From contig NZ_FORX01000004.1 in the NCBI RefSeq assembly GCF_900114115.1, positions 186,001-250,000 of the forward strand: a stretch of DNA of 64,000 bases, in the 5' to 3' direction. The position numbers and the translations under genes are program-made. Position 1 is the stretch's first letter. Every line of letters begins with the position of its first letter. Below are positions 46,901 to 55,366 of this stretch, in pieces. The stretch comes from Desulfomicrobium apsheronum (GTDB lineage Bacteria > Desulfobacterota > Desulfovibrionia > Desulfovibrionales > Desulfomicrobiaceae). The notes beneath the pieces are model-generated. The model saw nothing but the letters and a program-made list of their open reading frames with translations. It made no database searches and was not told the DNA's origin.

Positions 46901-48002
46901 TCATTGCACGCAGATTGCCGCGCTCTGCTTCAAGGGCCAGACTTCGTTCACGCAGCCTGGAAATCAGCACGAAAAGCAGGGCCAGAATCCCGGCCACAAG
47001 AAACATGGAGGCATGAAACTCCCGCCTGTATTCGGCCACGGTCCGATCACGCGAATAGCTGACCAGATAGCCGGTGGTGCGTTCCAGGATATCCTTCAGT
47101 GGCAACAGAATCACGTCGAAATCATGTCCATCGACATTGACGCTGGTGGCGAAAGGCAGGCCCTTCTCCATGGCGGCATCCAGGCCCGGATCACCGGCGA
47201 GCGCCTTGTTGATGCTCAGGGCCTGCGGCGACAGGGGTGGAGGGCTGGTCGGCAGAAACGCATTGGCGTCCTCCACCAGAAAATCGGGATTCAGGGTCGA
47301 TGGGCTGTAGAGCCATTTTTGTTCAGAAAAAAGCATCGAGTTGTTCAGTTCGCCGGATAGAATGAACGAACTTTCGCGGCTGGGATCGATGCCCGCCAGC
47401 GCGTCGCGCAGAGCCTTGGTGGTGATGAGCGTCTCCACGCTGCCCAGATGCCTGTCCCCATCGCCCAAGGGAAATATGTAGCGAAATCCCGTGGCCGTGT
47501 GACCAATTTCAAAGCCCTGCGCGGGTTTTTTGGATTCGCTTGCGTACTTCACCAGCGGACGCGTCCCTAAAAGCTGGTCTCCGTAATGCTCGGACATGTT
47601 GAAACGCAGGAAACTCGTGCCATCGGCCAGATGAAAATGCAGTTGGCGCAGATTTTGACGCTGCATGGCCTTAAAAAGCGGAAAGAGCTTTCTGTAGAGA
47701 CGTCCACGCGCCAGCGCCTTCTCGTTCTCCTGCGCCCCGGAGGCTTCGCGCATGAGTTCGAGCACTTCCCCGGTATTCAGGGACGTGTCGTAAAATCCTT
47801 CCATGGCCAGACGGTACATCTGCACGCTGGCCTTGAAAGCCGTCTCAAGGACGCTCTTCTTCTCGGAGAAATGAGCCCGCTCCTTCTGGACGAAGTCCGT
47901 GTACAGAAAAAAACAGGCGCCAAGACCAATGACAAGGGTGAGCACCACCAATAAGTGGCGCTCGTTGATGGACTCACGGACGGACTCACGGATGGTAGCC
48001 AT
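43902..48002 (-). CDS. Giant hybrid histidine kinase (Cache-like, 2 PAS, HisKA, HATPase, 2 REC, Hpt)
   Basis: A 1366-aa membrane kinase. Helices at about 17-37 and 330-350 flank a periplasmic sensor. PAS domains lie at about 370-485 and 500-615. The phospho-His is in MSHEIRTPMN (about 644). HATPase boxes are LAGNAAKF, DTGIGM and GSGLGLSI. Receiver 1 (about 887-1000) and receiver 2 (about 1030-1150) keep acceptor Asp (LVDWKLPDMSG; IFMDIQMPLMDG). The C-terminal Hpt (about 1180-1290) retains His but has Leu instead of the usual Lys (VHTMLG). A 12-nt tandem repeat encodes STAPSTAPST before receiver 1. Starts immediately after the binding-protein gene. Confidence 0.93.
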   Translation of the reverse strand: MATIRESVRESINERHLLVVLTLVIGLGACFFLYTDFVQKERAHFSEKKSVLETAFKASVQMYRLAMEGFYDTSLNTGEVLELMREASGAQENEKALARGRLYRKLFPLFKAMQRQNLRQLHFHLADGTSFLRFNMSEHYGDQLLGTRPLVKYASESKKPAQGFEIGHTATGFRYIFPLGDGDRHLGSVETLITTKALRDALAGIDPSRESSFILSGELNNSMLFSEQKWLYSPSTLNPDFLVEDANAFLPTSPPPLSPQALSINKALAGDPGLDAAMEKGLPFATSVNVDGHDFDVILLPLKDILERTTGYLVSYSRDRTVAEYRREFHASMFLVAGILALLFVLISRLRERSLALEAERGNLRAMNDALAEGVYVTNPEGVITRINPAGCQILGYSEEELLGQVGHDIFHCHEGNTYLAQAECLFLRALSRGESFDAEECFLGKDGKLLQVEVASRPIFSKGVFASTVTAFHDITERKRTEMALQESEFLQRSLMEHLPVGLIIIDAKTRIIEKVNPAAALLFGASEPEIVGKRCHRFLCPASESCCPIVDLGRNMDNSDRMMIRSDGTAIPVLKTVTRISVGGTDKLLECLVDIRGRKAAEESMWMLNRQLEQTIARAEKLASEADVANQAKSSFLAIMSHEIRTPMNAILGMVHLALGTDLSIRQRDYLTKVERSAKALLGILNDILDFSRVEAGKIALENVEFDLAEVLDNLAAVVGVRVQEGPEFVIMVDGNLPRVLIGDPLRLGQILINLAGNAAKFTHEGEIRVSVSLEDTTPGQSARLGFEVMDTGIGMTSEQIKSLFSPFSQGDASTTRRYGGSGLGLSICKHLVALMGGELSVSSQPAKGSTFAFTADFLLSSTAPSTAPSTGDFSEILEEARQWRMLVIDDLDSSRQVILDALRGMGLDAVGVASAALGLDVLENDRDGAPWLVLVDWKLPDMSGFDFFERMARLPGLDPAPRAILLCPFGQGTLIKSAPEHGFAAVVTKPVSRTSLANGVSEALGVDLQLGHYCPVSLAGESRALYDGGRILLAEDNELNQQVAKGILEQAGLTVVLASNGREALKMAEEGEFDLIFMDIQMPLMDGFEAARRIKSIARLVGLPIVAMTAHVLPEEQQRIREGGMDDHVFKPIDPDEVYRVLNRWLQPRACRVALPVQMQEGQDVPALRDIDTCGGVRRFLGDKDAYFKTLLQVRREYSQAMSVLRAQIEGGAFKEARMYVHTMLGMCGNLGATRVVTAAADLERALDAGNLHELDALYVQMRVSFDAMLSEIGRIGDFTARDQQLPVLDDRDLAVLLEELLPGLRSRTPMNCQAVADKLCNAIPSRNFQGDVARVCALMDQYNYAPALALVENMLERMHRGR

Positions 48003-48845
48003 CTAGAAATTTCCGGTTTCCGGAATGAGGGTGTCGCCGAGCAGCTCGCGAACCGGAGCATAATCGTCGTCCCGGGCAGGCACCGCCCCATGGCGGATGT
48101 TCGCGCCCCAGGTTTCAAGCAGCGCCTTGTCCCTTCCGGCCGGATCAAGGTGGGTCAGGGCATCGCGGATGGCTCCTTGCTCCTCGGCGCTCAGGGTCGC
48201 GCCGTTGCCGATGAGGCCGAAGGAAGGAAGCGGAGACGTGCGGGCCAACACGATCAGCCCAAGATGTCCGTATTTCTCGGCGATGGCGGTCTTGAGCCCG
48301 CCGATATCGTACTCGCCCCGCACTACGGCCATGGCCACCTCGTCGTGCTTGCTAACATAACGGTACAAATTGCCGGCCAGGCTGGACCCCTGCTTGCGCA
48401 GCAAGCCATTGGTGGACAGAAATCCGCAGGTGGACAAAGGCTGGGTCAGGGCTACCTTGCGCTTCTCCATGTTGACCAGGGTGAAATCGGCGTCGGCGAG
48501 GGCGACAATGGAGCACGTGTATAGAGGCCTCCCCGAAGCTTCGTTGAAATGGACCAGCGGCACGGCGTGCTCGTCGATGCTGCGGAGCGACACGTAGGGC
48601 AGCGGCCCGAGGTAGGCCAGATCGACCTTGCCCTGCCTGAATTTTTCCAGAATCTGAGCGTAATTGTCCGAATAATCGAACTGGACTTCATACCCCAGCG
48701 TCTGCTTCAGGTAGAACGCCAGGGGCATGAACTGCTTGAGCACCGTCTCCCGGCTTTCCATGGGCAGAGGGGCGAAAACGATGGTCCGGGCCTGGAGCGG
48801 GCACGGAAGCAGCAAAAAAATCATCCAGAAAAATATCGATCGCAT
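48003..48845 (-). CDS. PhnD-like periplasmic substrate-binding protein
   Basis: A 280-aa binding protein of the phosphate/phosphite/phosphonate (PhnD) superfamily. A signal peptide occupies about residues 1-19 (FFWMIFLLLPCPLQA). It contains FAPLPMESRE, the FRQGKVDLAYLGPLPYVSL segment and VVRGEYDIGGLKTAIAEKY, the typical type II binding fold. No ABC permease or ATPase adjoins it. Its stop abuts the start codon of the hybrid kinase, so it probably serves as a ligand-presenting sensor subunit, not a transporter component. Ligand unknown; phosphonate is only one option. Confidence 0.87.
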   Translation of the reverse strand: MRSIFFWMIFLLLPCPLQARTIVFAPLPMESRETVLKQFMPLAFYLKQTLGYEVQFDYSDNYAQILEKFRQGKVDLAYLGPLPYVSLRSIDEHAVPLVHFNEASGRPLYTCSIVALADADFTLVNMEKRKVALTQPLSTCGFLSTNGLLRKQGSSLAGNLYRYVSKHDEVAMAVVRGEYDIGGLKTAIAEKYGHLGLIVLARTSPLPSFGLIGNGATLSAEEQGAIRDALTHLDPAGRDKALLETWGANIRHGAVPARDDDYAPVRELLGDTLIPETGNF

Positions 48846-49173
48846 GCGAAGTCTCCACGGACAAGTTCAAACGCTGACGAAGTGAAACTGTGGTACGTTA
48901 GCCGCGATGCCTACGGAAATCCAGCCCGTGGGCGGAAAGCGGCGGCATGGCCAGGGCTGTCGATCGAAACCGATTATATATCGCTCAGGGGAATTTTTCG
49001 CTTCAGTTATTTTCCATAATCAGCTATGCGTATTGCCGCCTTGTCATCTACGGCCAGGCACGAATCAGATTGTTTTGCCAAATACTTACCAACCAGCACA
49101 AGCTCATGTGAAAACCCCGCCGGGATGTTCCCGGCAGGACATCATACCGATTCATCATTCAAGGAGGTTGTTT
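48846..49173. promoter_or_regulatory. 328-bp divergent region with hairpin in the peptide-ABC leader
   Basis: Gene-free region between the outward-facing PhnD-like and peptide-binding genes. A perfect 7-bp hairpin, GCCGGGA (49119-49125) / TCCCGGC (49129-49135), lies about 25 nt before the Shine-Dalgarno site and may stabilise or control the mRNA. An open frame runs through part of the region upstream of the real GTG but has no start signal. Promoter hexamers cannot be placed with confidence; TATATAT lies near 48974. Confidence 0.4.
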
Positions 49174-50718
49174 GTGAAAAAACTGCTCTTTTTCGCACTG
49201 GCATTCATTTTTCTTGCTACGTCCGCCCAGGGCAAGACGCTGAAAATGGCCCTCGACGCCGACCCGGAATCCATGGACCCGCATGTCCAGCTCTCCGGCG
49301 GCATGCTGCAGTACACCCATCTGTGCTTTGATCCGCTCATCCGCTGGACCAAGGACATGAAGTTCGAACCGCGCCTGGCCACCAAGTGGGAGCGCATCGA
49401 TGACCTGACCGTGCGTTTTTACCTGCGCGAAGGCGTCAAGTTTCACTCCGGCAACACCTTCACCGCAGCCGACGTGGCCTGGACCATGGACCGCCTGAAG
49501 AAGAGCGAAGACTTCAAGGGCCTGTTCACGTCCTTCGCCGAGCCCAAGATCATCGATGACTACACCATCGACATCATCACCACCGAGCCCTATCCGCTGG
49601 TGGAAAACATGGCCACCTACATTTTCCCCCTTGATTCCAAATTCTACACCGGCACCGACGAGAAAGGCCTGCCCAAGGATGCCATCGTCAAGACCGAGTA
49701 CTCGTTTGCCAACCAGAACCAGTCCGGCAGCGGCCCCTTCTACGTAGAATCCCGCGAGCAGGGCGTGAAGATGGTCTACAAGCGCTTCGCCGACTACTGG
49801 GACAAGGACAGCAAGGGCAACGTGAACGAGATCATCCTCACCCCCATCAAGGAAAACGCGACCCGCACGGCGGCTCTTCTGTCCGGCGGCGTTGACTTCA
49901 TCGCCCCTGTTCCTCCCCAGGATTTCAATCGTCTGAGCACCAACAAGGACATCAATCTGGTCAGCATGGCCGGCAGCCGCATCATCACCTTCCAGCTCAA
50001 CCAGAAGAGAAAGCCCGAATTCGCCAACCTGAAGGTTCGCCAGGCCATCATCGCGGCCATCGACAACGCCGGCATCGTGGCCAAGCTCATGAAAGGCACC
50101 GCCACCGCCGCCCAGCAGCAGGGTCCCGAAGGCTTCGACGGCTATGTGGAAGATCTGACTCCCCGCTTCGATCTGGCCAAGGCCAAGCAGCTCATGAAGG
50201 AAGCCGGATTCGAGAAGGGCTTCGAGGCGACCATGATCGCCCCCAACAACCGTTACGTGAACGACGAAAAGATCGCCGAGGCCGTGGTTTCCATGCTCTC
50301 CAAGATCGGCATCAAGATCAGCCTGAAGACCATGCCCAAGGCCCAGTACTGGGATGAATTCGACGCCCAGGTGGCCGACATCCAGATGGTCGGCTGGCAT
50401 TCCGACACCGAGGACTCCGCCAACTACTCCGAGTACCTGCTCATGTGCCCCAACAAGGACACCGGCAAGGGCCAGTACAACAGCGGCAACTACTGCAACG
50501 CCAAGCTTGACGAACTGGTCAACCAGGCCAACGTCGAGAACGACCGCGTCAAGCGCAGAGCGCTGCTGCAGGAAGTTGAAAAGATCGCCTACGAAGATGC
50601 CGCCTACGTGCCCCTGCACTGGCAGAATCTGTCCTGGGCAGCCAAGAAAGGCGTGAACATCGAGCCCGTCGTCAACATCATGGACTTCCCCTACCTTGGC
50701 GACCTGGTCGTGGAATAG
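49174..50718 (+). CDS. Peptide ABC transporter substrate-binding protein (Dpp/Opp-type)
   Basis: A 514-aa family-5 solute-binding protein. Signal peptide KKLLFFALAFIFLATSAQG, then KTLKMALDADPESMDPHVQL (typical DppA/OppA start). Further motifs: FYLREGVKFHSGNTFTAADVAWTM, and GSGPFYVESREQGVKM. The GTG start is firm because AAGGAGG lies 6-7 nt upstream. It has no lipobox, so it is a soluble periplasmic protein. Substrate could be di- or oligopeptides or another small molecule. A terminator-like hairpin follows. Confidence 0.9.
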   Translation: MKKLLFFALAFIFLATSAQGKTLKMALDADPESMDPHVQLSGGMLQYTHLCFDPLIRWTKDMKFEPRLATKWERIDDLTVRFYLREGVKFHSGNTFTAADVAWTMDRLKKSEDFKGLFTSFAEPKIIDDYTIDIITTEPYPLVENMATYIFPLDSKFYTGTDEKGLPKDAIVKTEYSFANQNQSGSGPFYVESREQGVKMVYKRFADYWDKDSKGNVNEIILTPIKENATRTAALLSGGVDFIAPVPPQDFNRLSTNKDINLVSMAGSRIITFQLNQKRKPEFANLKVRQAIIAAIDNAGIVAKLMKGTATAAQQQGPEGFDGYVEDLTPRFDLAKAKQLMKEAGFEKGFEATMIAPNNRYVNDEKIAEAVVSMLSKIGIKISLKTMPKAQYWDEFDAQVADIQMVGWHSDTEDSANYSEYLLMCPNKDTGKGQYNSGNYCNAKLDELVNQANVENDRVKRRALLQEVEKIAYEDAAYVPLHWQNLSWAAKKGVNIEPVVNIMDFPYLGDLVVE

Positions 50719-50761
50719 TCCTGTTTGAAGACTTGATCCATTCGCCAAGACTGTGTACGCG

Positions 50762-50794
50762 GGGCAGGCTTTTCACGAGGCCTGCCCTTTTTCG
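50762..50794 (+). terminator. Terminator/attenuator after the peptide-binding gene
   Basis: GGGCAGGC (50762-50769) pairs with GCCTGCCC (50780-50787), followed by TTTTTCG. It lies between the binding-protein and permease genes, as in the pot operon. Confidence 0.65.
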
Positions 50795-50860
50795 AACAAA
50801 CACCCCCCGTCCGCGCGGCCGCAGGCGCTCCTGACCGTCAGGACGGCAACGGATTCACAC

Positions 50861-51835
50861 ATGTTTGCATTCACTGTCCGCCGTATTCTTCAAGCCATTA
50901 TCGTCATGCTCATCATCAGCTTCATCGGCTTCGCCCTCAAGCAGAGCGTAGGCGACCCGGTGCGCGAGCTGACCGGCATTTCGGTTTCAGCCGCCGAGCG
51001 CGACGCCATCCGCGAGAAGCTGGGACTCAACGACCCGTTTCTCATCCAGTACGGACGCTTTTTGAAAGGCGCCATGCAGGGCAACATCGGCCAGTCCTTC
51101 TTCTACAAGAAGCCGGCCATGGAAGTCATCCTGAACAAGGCTCCGGCCACCATCGAACTGGTCATGTGCTGCACGTTCCTCATTGTCGTCCTGTCCATAC
51201 CCATGGGCATCTACAGCGCCATCTATCCCAAAAGGCTGCTCTCAAGGCTGATCATGGGCCTGAGCACCATCGGCGTGTCCGTACCCATTTTTCTCATCGC
51301 CATTCTGCTCATCTATGTCTTCGCCATCGAACTGAACTGGTTGCCGTCCTACGGGCGCGGGGAAACCGTGAACGTCTGGGGCTGGGAATCGGGGCTGTTG
51401 ACCCTCGACGGCCTGAGGCACCTCATCCTGCCGACCACGGCCCTGACCGCCCTGATGCTGCCGCTTTTCGTGCGCCTCATCCGCTCGGAGATGATGGAAG
51501 TGCTTGAGACCGAATACGTCAAATTCGCCTGGGCCAAGGGCCTGCCGCGCATGCGCATCTGGTTCGTGCACGCCTTCAAGAACACGCTCCTGCCGGTCAT
51601 CACCGTGGGCGGCGTGCAGATCGGCACCATGATCGCCTTCACCATTCTGACCGAAACGGTTTTCCAGTGGGGCGGGCTCGGCTTTCTTTTCCTGGAAGCC
51701 GTCGAGCGTGCCGACACCTCGCTTCTGGTGGCCTATCTGATTTTTGTCGGCATCATCTTTGTCGTGGTGAACACCGCCGTTGACATCATCTATGGCCTGG
51801 TCAATCCCATGGTCCGCATCACAGGAAGGAAATAA
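50861..51835 (+). CDS. Peptide ABC transporter permease (DppB/OppB-type)
   Basis: A 324-aa inner-membrane permease with six helices. The N terminus (MFAFTVRRILQAIIVMLIISFIGF) and the EAA loop LETEYVKFAWAKGLPRMRIWFVHAFKNTLLPVI are typical of the DppB branch. ATG 50861 fits the family start; an in-frame ATG at 50753 lies inside the terminator region and was rejected. Ends TAATG, overlapping the next start by 1 bp. Confidence 0.92.
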   Translation: MFAFTVRRILQAIIVMLIISFIGFALKQSVGDPVRELTGISVSAAERDAIREKLGLNDPFLIQYGRFLKGAMQGNIGQSFFYKKPAMEVILNKAPATIELVMCCTFLIVVLSIPMGIYSAIYPKRLLSRLIMGLSTIGVSVPIFLIAILLIYVFAIELNWLPSYGRGETVNVWGWESGLLTLDGLRHLILPTTALTALMLPLFVRLIRSEMMEVLETEYVKFAWAKGLPRMRIWFVHAFKNTLLPVITVGGVQIGTMIAFTILTETVFQWGGLGFLFLEAVERADTSLLVAYLIFVGIIFVVVNTAVDIIYGLVNPMVRITGRK

Positions 51836-52752
51836 TGAGACTTTGGAAGCAATTCCGCGGCTCGTACTTTTTGTACAGTTTTCTGCATGACCCCGTGGCC
51901 ATGAGCAGCTTCGTCGTGCTGACCGTACTGGCCCTGTCCGCCTTCGGCGCGCCGGTCATCGCTCCCCACGACCCCTATGACACCACGACCATCAACATCA
52001 TGGACTCGGAACTCCCGCCCGTGTGGATGGACGGAGGCGACAAGAGCTTCACCCTGGGCACCGACGCCCAGGGCCGGGACATGCTCAGCACCATGCTCTA
52101 TGGCATGCGCATCTCGCTGATCATCGGTGTCGGCGCTGTGTTCATGCAGGCAGTCATCGGCATCGTGCTCGGCCTTCTGGCCGGATACAAGGGAGGGAAG
52201 ATCGACAACTTCCTGATGCGCATGGCCGACGTGCAACTCAGCTTCTCGACCCTCATGGTGGCCATCTTCCTCTCGGCCATCTTCCAGGCCATCTTCGGCG
52301 TGGCATCGTTCGAACGCATGGCGGTGCCGTTTCTGGTGCTGGTCATCGGCATCGCCGAGTGGCCGCAGTACGCGCGCACCGTTCGCGCCTCGGTCCTGGC
52401 AGAGAAAAAGAAGGAATACGTGGAGGCGGCGCGGGTCATGGGCCTGCCGGCAAACCGCATCATGTGGCGACACATCCTCCCGAACACCATGTCGCCCATC
52501 CTGGTCCTGTCCACGGTGCAGGTGGCCCACGCCATCATGAGCGAGGCCGCCCTGTCCTTCCTGGGCCTTGGCATGCCCATCACCAAGCCCTCCCTCGGGT
52601 CGCTCATCAATTCGGGCTTCGACTACATCTTCAGCGGTTCGTGGTGGATCACCATGTTCCCCGGATTTCTGCTCGTGCTCCTGATTCTGGTCATCAACCT
52701 GCTCGGCGACTGGGTGCAGGACGTGCTCAACCCCAAACTGTACAAAGGATGA
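51835..52752 (+). CDS. Peptide ABC transporter permease (DppC/OppC-type)
   Basis: A 305-aa second permease. First helix at about 25-45 (VVLTVLALSAFGAPVIAPHDPYD), then LGTDAQGRDMLSTMLYGMRISLIIG, the DppC signature (GTD..GRD). EAA loop: VEAARVMGLPANRIMWRHILPNTMSPI. Its start overlaps the previous stop by 1 bp, and the ATPase gene begins 3 bp after its stop. Confidence 0.93.
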   Translation: MRLWKQFRGSYFLYSFLHDPVAMSSFVVLTVLALSAFGAPVIAPHDPYDTTTINIMDSELPPVWMDGGDKSFTLGTDAQGRDMLSTMLYGMRISLIIGVGAVFMQAVIGIVLGLLAGYKGGKIDNFLMRMADVQLSFSTLMVAIFLSAIFQAIFGVASFERMAVPFLVLVIGIAEWPQYARTVRASVLAEKKKEYVEAARVMGLPANRIMWRHILPNTMSPILVLSTVQVAHAIMSEAALSFLGLGMPITKPSLGSLINSGFDYIFSGSWWITMFPGFLLVLLILVINLLGDWVQDVLNPKLYKG

Positions 52753-52755
52753 CCA

Positions 52756-53730
52756 ATGACCCATCTTCTTGAAGTGCAGGATCTGGTGGTCAAATTCGGG
52801 CTGCGTTCCGGAGACCTCACGGCCCTGAACGGCATCAATTTCACGCTCAATCCCGGCGAACGCATGGGACTGGTGGGCGAATCGGGCGCGGGCAAATCCG
52901 TGGCGGGTTTCTCCATCATCAACCTCATAAGCAAGCCCGGCTTCATCGCCTCCGGCCGCGTCCTCTTTGAAGGCGAGGAGATCAGCTCCTATCCGCTGGA
53001 GCAGATGCGCGACATTCGCGGCAACCGCATCAGCATGATCTTCCAGGACCCGATGATGACCCTGAACCCCGTGCTGACCATCGGCACCCAGATGGTCGAG
53101 ACCATCCAGGCCCACAATCAGGTCAGCACCACCCATGCTCGCGAGATCGCGCTCGAAAAGCTCCAGAAAGTCTACATTTCCTCGCCCGGCAAACGCCTTG
53201 GCCAGTATCCGCACGAACTCTCCGGCGGCATGCGCCAGCGCGTGGTCATCGCCATATCGCTCCTGACCAACCCGAGTCTGATCATCGCCGACGAGCCCAC
53301 CACAGCCCTGGACGTGACCATTCAGGCCGAGGTCATGGCCCTGCTCCTCGAACTGTGCAAGAACGAAAACATGGGGCTCATCCTCATCACCCACGACCTT
53401 GGCGTAGTCTCGCAGGTCACGGAGAAGATCGCGGTCATGTATGCCGGACGCATCGTGGAGCAAGGGTCGACCACAAGCATCGTCGGAAGTCCCCGGCACC
53501 CTTACACCAAGGGGCTGATCCAGGCGCTGCCCCAGGGCGGAAGCGGGCGCGGCAGACTGCACCAGATTCCGGGCATGATGCCCAACCTGACCAGCATCCC
53601 CCCGGGCTGCGCCTTTCATCCACGCTGTGAACACGCCATGGACATCTGTCGGCGCGAGACGCCCGGACTCTTCGGCAATTCGGACAACTCGGGCCTGGTG
53701 GCCTGTCATCTTTACGCGCAAACCAGGTAG
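52756..53730 (+). CDS. Peptide ABC transporter ATP-binding protein (DppD/OppD-type)
   Basis: A 324-aa ATPase. Walker A GESGAGKSV, signature LSGGMRQRVVIAISL, and Walker B LIIADEPTTALD. The C-terminal oligopeptide-transporter extension carries the cysteine-rich CAFHPRCEHAMDIC motif characteristic of Dpp/Opp ATPases. Sits between the permease and second ATPase with 3-bp gaps on each side. Confidence 0.94.
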   Translation: MTHLLEVQDLVVKFGLRSGDLTALNGINFTLNPGERMGLVGESGAGKSVAGFSIINLISKPGFIASGRVLFEGEEISSYPLEQMRDIRGNRISMIFQDPMMTLNPVLTIGTQMVETIQAHNQVSTTHAREIALEKLQKVYISSPGKRLGQYPHELSGGMRQRVVIAISLLTNPSLIIADEPTTALDVTIQAEVMALLLELCKNENMGLILITHDLGVVSQVTEKIAVMYAGRIVEQGSTTSIVGSPRHPYTKGLIQALPQGGSGRGRLHQIPGMMPNLTSIPPGCAFHPRCEHAMDICRRETPGLFGNSDNSGLVACHLYAQTR

Positions 53731-53733
53731 ATC

Positions 53734-54756
53734 ATGACAGCACAAAACAACTCCCTCGTGCGGATCACCAATGTGGTGAAGCACTTCGACATCTCCGGCG
53801 GCTTTCTGGACCGGATCAGCTTTTCCGGCGGGATGCCGACCCTGACCACGACCACGGTCAAAGCCCTGAACGACGTCTCCCTCGACATCGTGCAGGGCGA
53901 GATTCTCTCCGTGGTCGGCGAATCCGGCTGCGGCAAGTCCACTCTGGGGCGCACGGTTCTGGGCCTTTATCCGCCCACCAGCGGCGAAATCGCATTTCGC
54001 GGGCAGCGCATCGACAATCTCTCGCCCAAGGAGATGCTCCCCTACCGTCGCAAGATGCAGATGGTCTTTCAGGACCCCTATGCATCGCTGAACCCGCGCA
54101 TGACCGTGCGCCAGATTCTCGAGGAACCGACCCATTTCCACTTCCCCGACCTTTCGAATTCACAGGTCCGGGACAAGGTGGCCGAGGTCATGCGCCAGGT
54201 GGGCGTGGATCCGGCCTGGGCCGGACGCTTCCCCCATGAATTTTCCGGGGGCCAGCGTCAGCGCATCAGCATCGCTCGCGCACTGATGGTCGACCCGGAA
54301 TTCATCGTAGCCGATGAACCCATTTCCGCCCTGGACGTATCCATTCAGGCGCAGATCCTGAACCTGATCATGGACTGTCAGGAGCGCTTCGGTCTGACCT
54401 ATATGTTCATCACCCACGATCTTTCCGTGGTCGAACACATCAGCACCCGCGTGGCCGTCATGTATCTGGGCACGCTCTGCGAACTGGCCAGCAAGGAAAA
54501 CCTCTACGGCGATCCGCGCCACCCCTATTCCCGCGCGCTGCTCTCGGCCATCCCCAAGCTCGGCGGCAAGGGATTTTCGCACATCCGCCTCAAGGGCGAG
54601 GTGCCTACTCCCATCCTGCTGCCCACGGGCTGCGTCTTTCACACCCGCTGCCCGTTCACCAATGAACGCTGCCGCCGTGAAATTCCGCCTCTGCTGCCCC
54701 AGCCGGGTGGCAGCCAGGCCGCCTGCCACGCGCTGGAAGAAGGACGGCTCTCGTGA
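53734..54756 (+). CDS. Peptide ABC transporter ATP-binding protein (DppF/OppF-type)
   Basis: A 340-aa ATPase pairing with the previous one. Walker A GESGCGKST, signature FSGGQRQRISIARAL, and Walker B FIVADEPISALD. C-terminal CVFHTRCPFTNERCR is the Dpp/Opp cysteine motif. Unusually, about 35 residues intervene before the Walker region (FLDRISFSGGMPTLTTTTVKALND), as in some DppF. Stop overlaps the thioesterase start by 4 bp. Confidence 0.94.
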   Translation: MTAQNNSLVRITNVVKHFDISGGFLDRISFSGGMPTLTTTTVKALNDVSLDIVQGEILSVVGESGCGKSTLGRTVLGLYPPTSGEIAFRGQRIDNLSPKEMLPYRRKMQMVFQDPYASLNPRMTVRQILEEPTHFHFPDLSNSQVRDKVAEVMRQVGVDPAWAGRFPHEFSGGQRQRISIARALMVDPEFIVADEPISALDVSIQAQILNLIMDCQERFGLTYMFITHDLSVVEHISTRVAVMYLGTLCELASKENLYGDPRHPYSRALLSAIPKLGGKGFSHIRLKGEVPTPILLPTGCVFHTRCPFTNERCRREIPPLLPQPGGSQAACHALEEGRLS

Positions 54757-55256
54757 GCACTTTTCCCCGCAAGGTCAGCGAAAGCGAGACCCTGATGACC
54801 CACCGCGCCCTGCCGGAAGACGCCAATCCGGCCGGGAACGTGCACGGCGGGGTGATACTCAAGCACCTCGACCTGGCCGGGGCGGTCTGCGCCATGCGCC
54901 ACGCGCGCATGAGCGTGGTCACGGCCTCCATCGACCGCATGGAGTTCAAGGCCGCCGTAAAGGTGGGAGAGCTCATGCTGCTGCACGCCAGCGTGAACAG
55001 GGTCGGGAAGCAGTCCATGGAAATTGGGGTTCGCGTTGTGGTGGAAAATCTCATGACCGGAGAGCAGCGTCACGCGGCCTCGGCCTACCTGACCTTCGTG
55101 GCCATGGGCCCGGACAAGAAGCCGGCGCCCGTGCCGGACCTCATCCTTGAGACTCCGACTCACCAGCGCCGCAACCGTGAAGCCATGATGCGCCGCGAAT
55201 TGCGTCTGGAAGAACGCAAACGTGAACGGCTGGCGCAGGAGTCCGAGCAGGCCTGA
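54753..55256 (+). CDS. Acyl-CoA thioesterase, hotdog fold (YciA-like)
   Basis: A 167-aa hotdog thioesterase that hydrolyses acyl-CoA. The motif NPAGNVHGGVILKHLDLAGAV contains the catalytic region, and VTASIDRMEFKAAVKVGEL follows, typical of cytosolic YciA/BFIT relatives. The C-terminal 30 residues are basic and helical. ATGA/GTGA overlap with the ABC ATPase puts it in the same operon, though the functional link is unclear. Confidence 0.9.
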   Translation: MSTFPRKVSESETLMTHRALPEDANPAGNVHGGVILKHLDLAGAVCAMRHARMSVVTASIDRMEFKAAVKVGELMLLHASVNRVGKQSMEIGVRVVVENLMTGEQRHAASAYLTFVAMGPDKKPAPVPDLILETPTHQRRNREAMMRRELRLEERKRERLAQESEQA

Positions 55257-55366
55257 CCGAAAAACCGGGGCCCCTTTTTCTGACCTTCCGCGTGCCCAAC
55301 TCCGGCATTTACAGCCCAGCCGCTTCAGTCTAGGGAAAGGCCCGAATTCATCTTCTGGAGCATCCC

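Noticed and set aside
48907-49173. N-terminal extension of the peptide-binding protein to 603 aa
   Set aside because: The translated extension has no signal sequence; AAGGAGG before GTG 49174 and the following signal peptide define the start.
51790-54141. 783-aa open frame antisense to the peptide transporter genes
   Set aside because: His/Gly/Asp-rich translation antisense to three verified ABC genes, with no start signal.
55257-55366. preQ1 riboswitch before the queuosine transporter
   Set aside because: No recognisable preQ1-I or preQ1-II consensus was found; only a GGGGCCCC run followed by T's.
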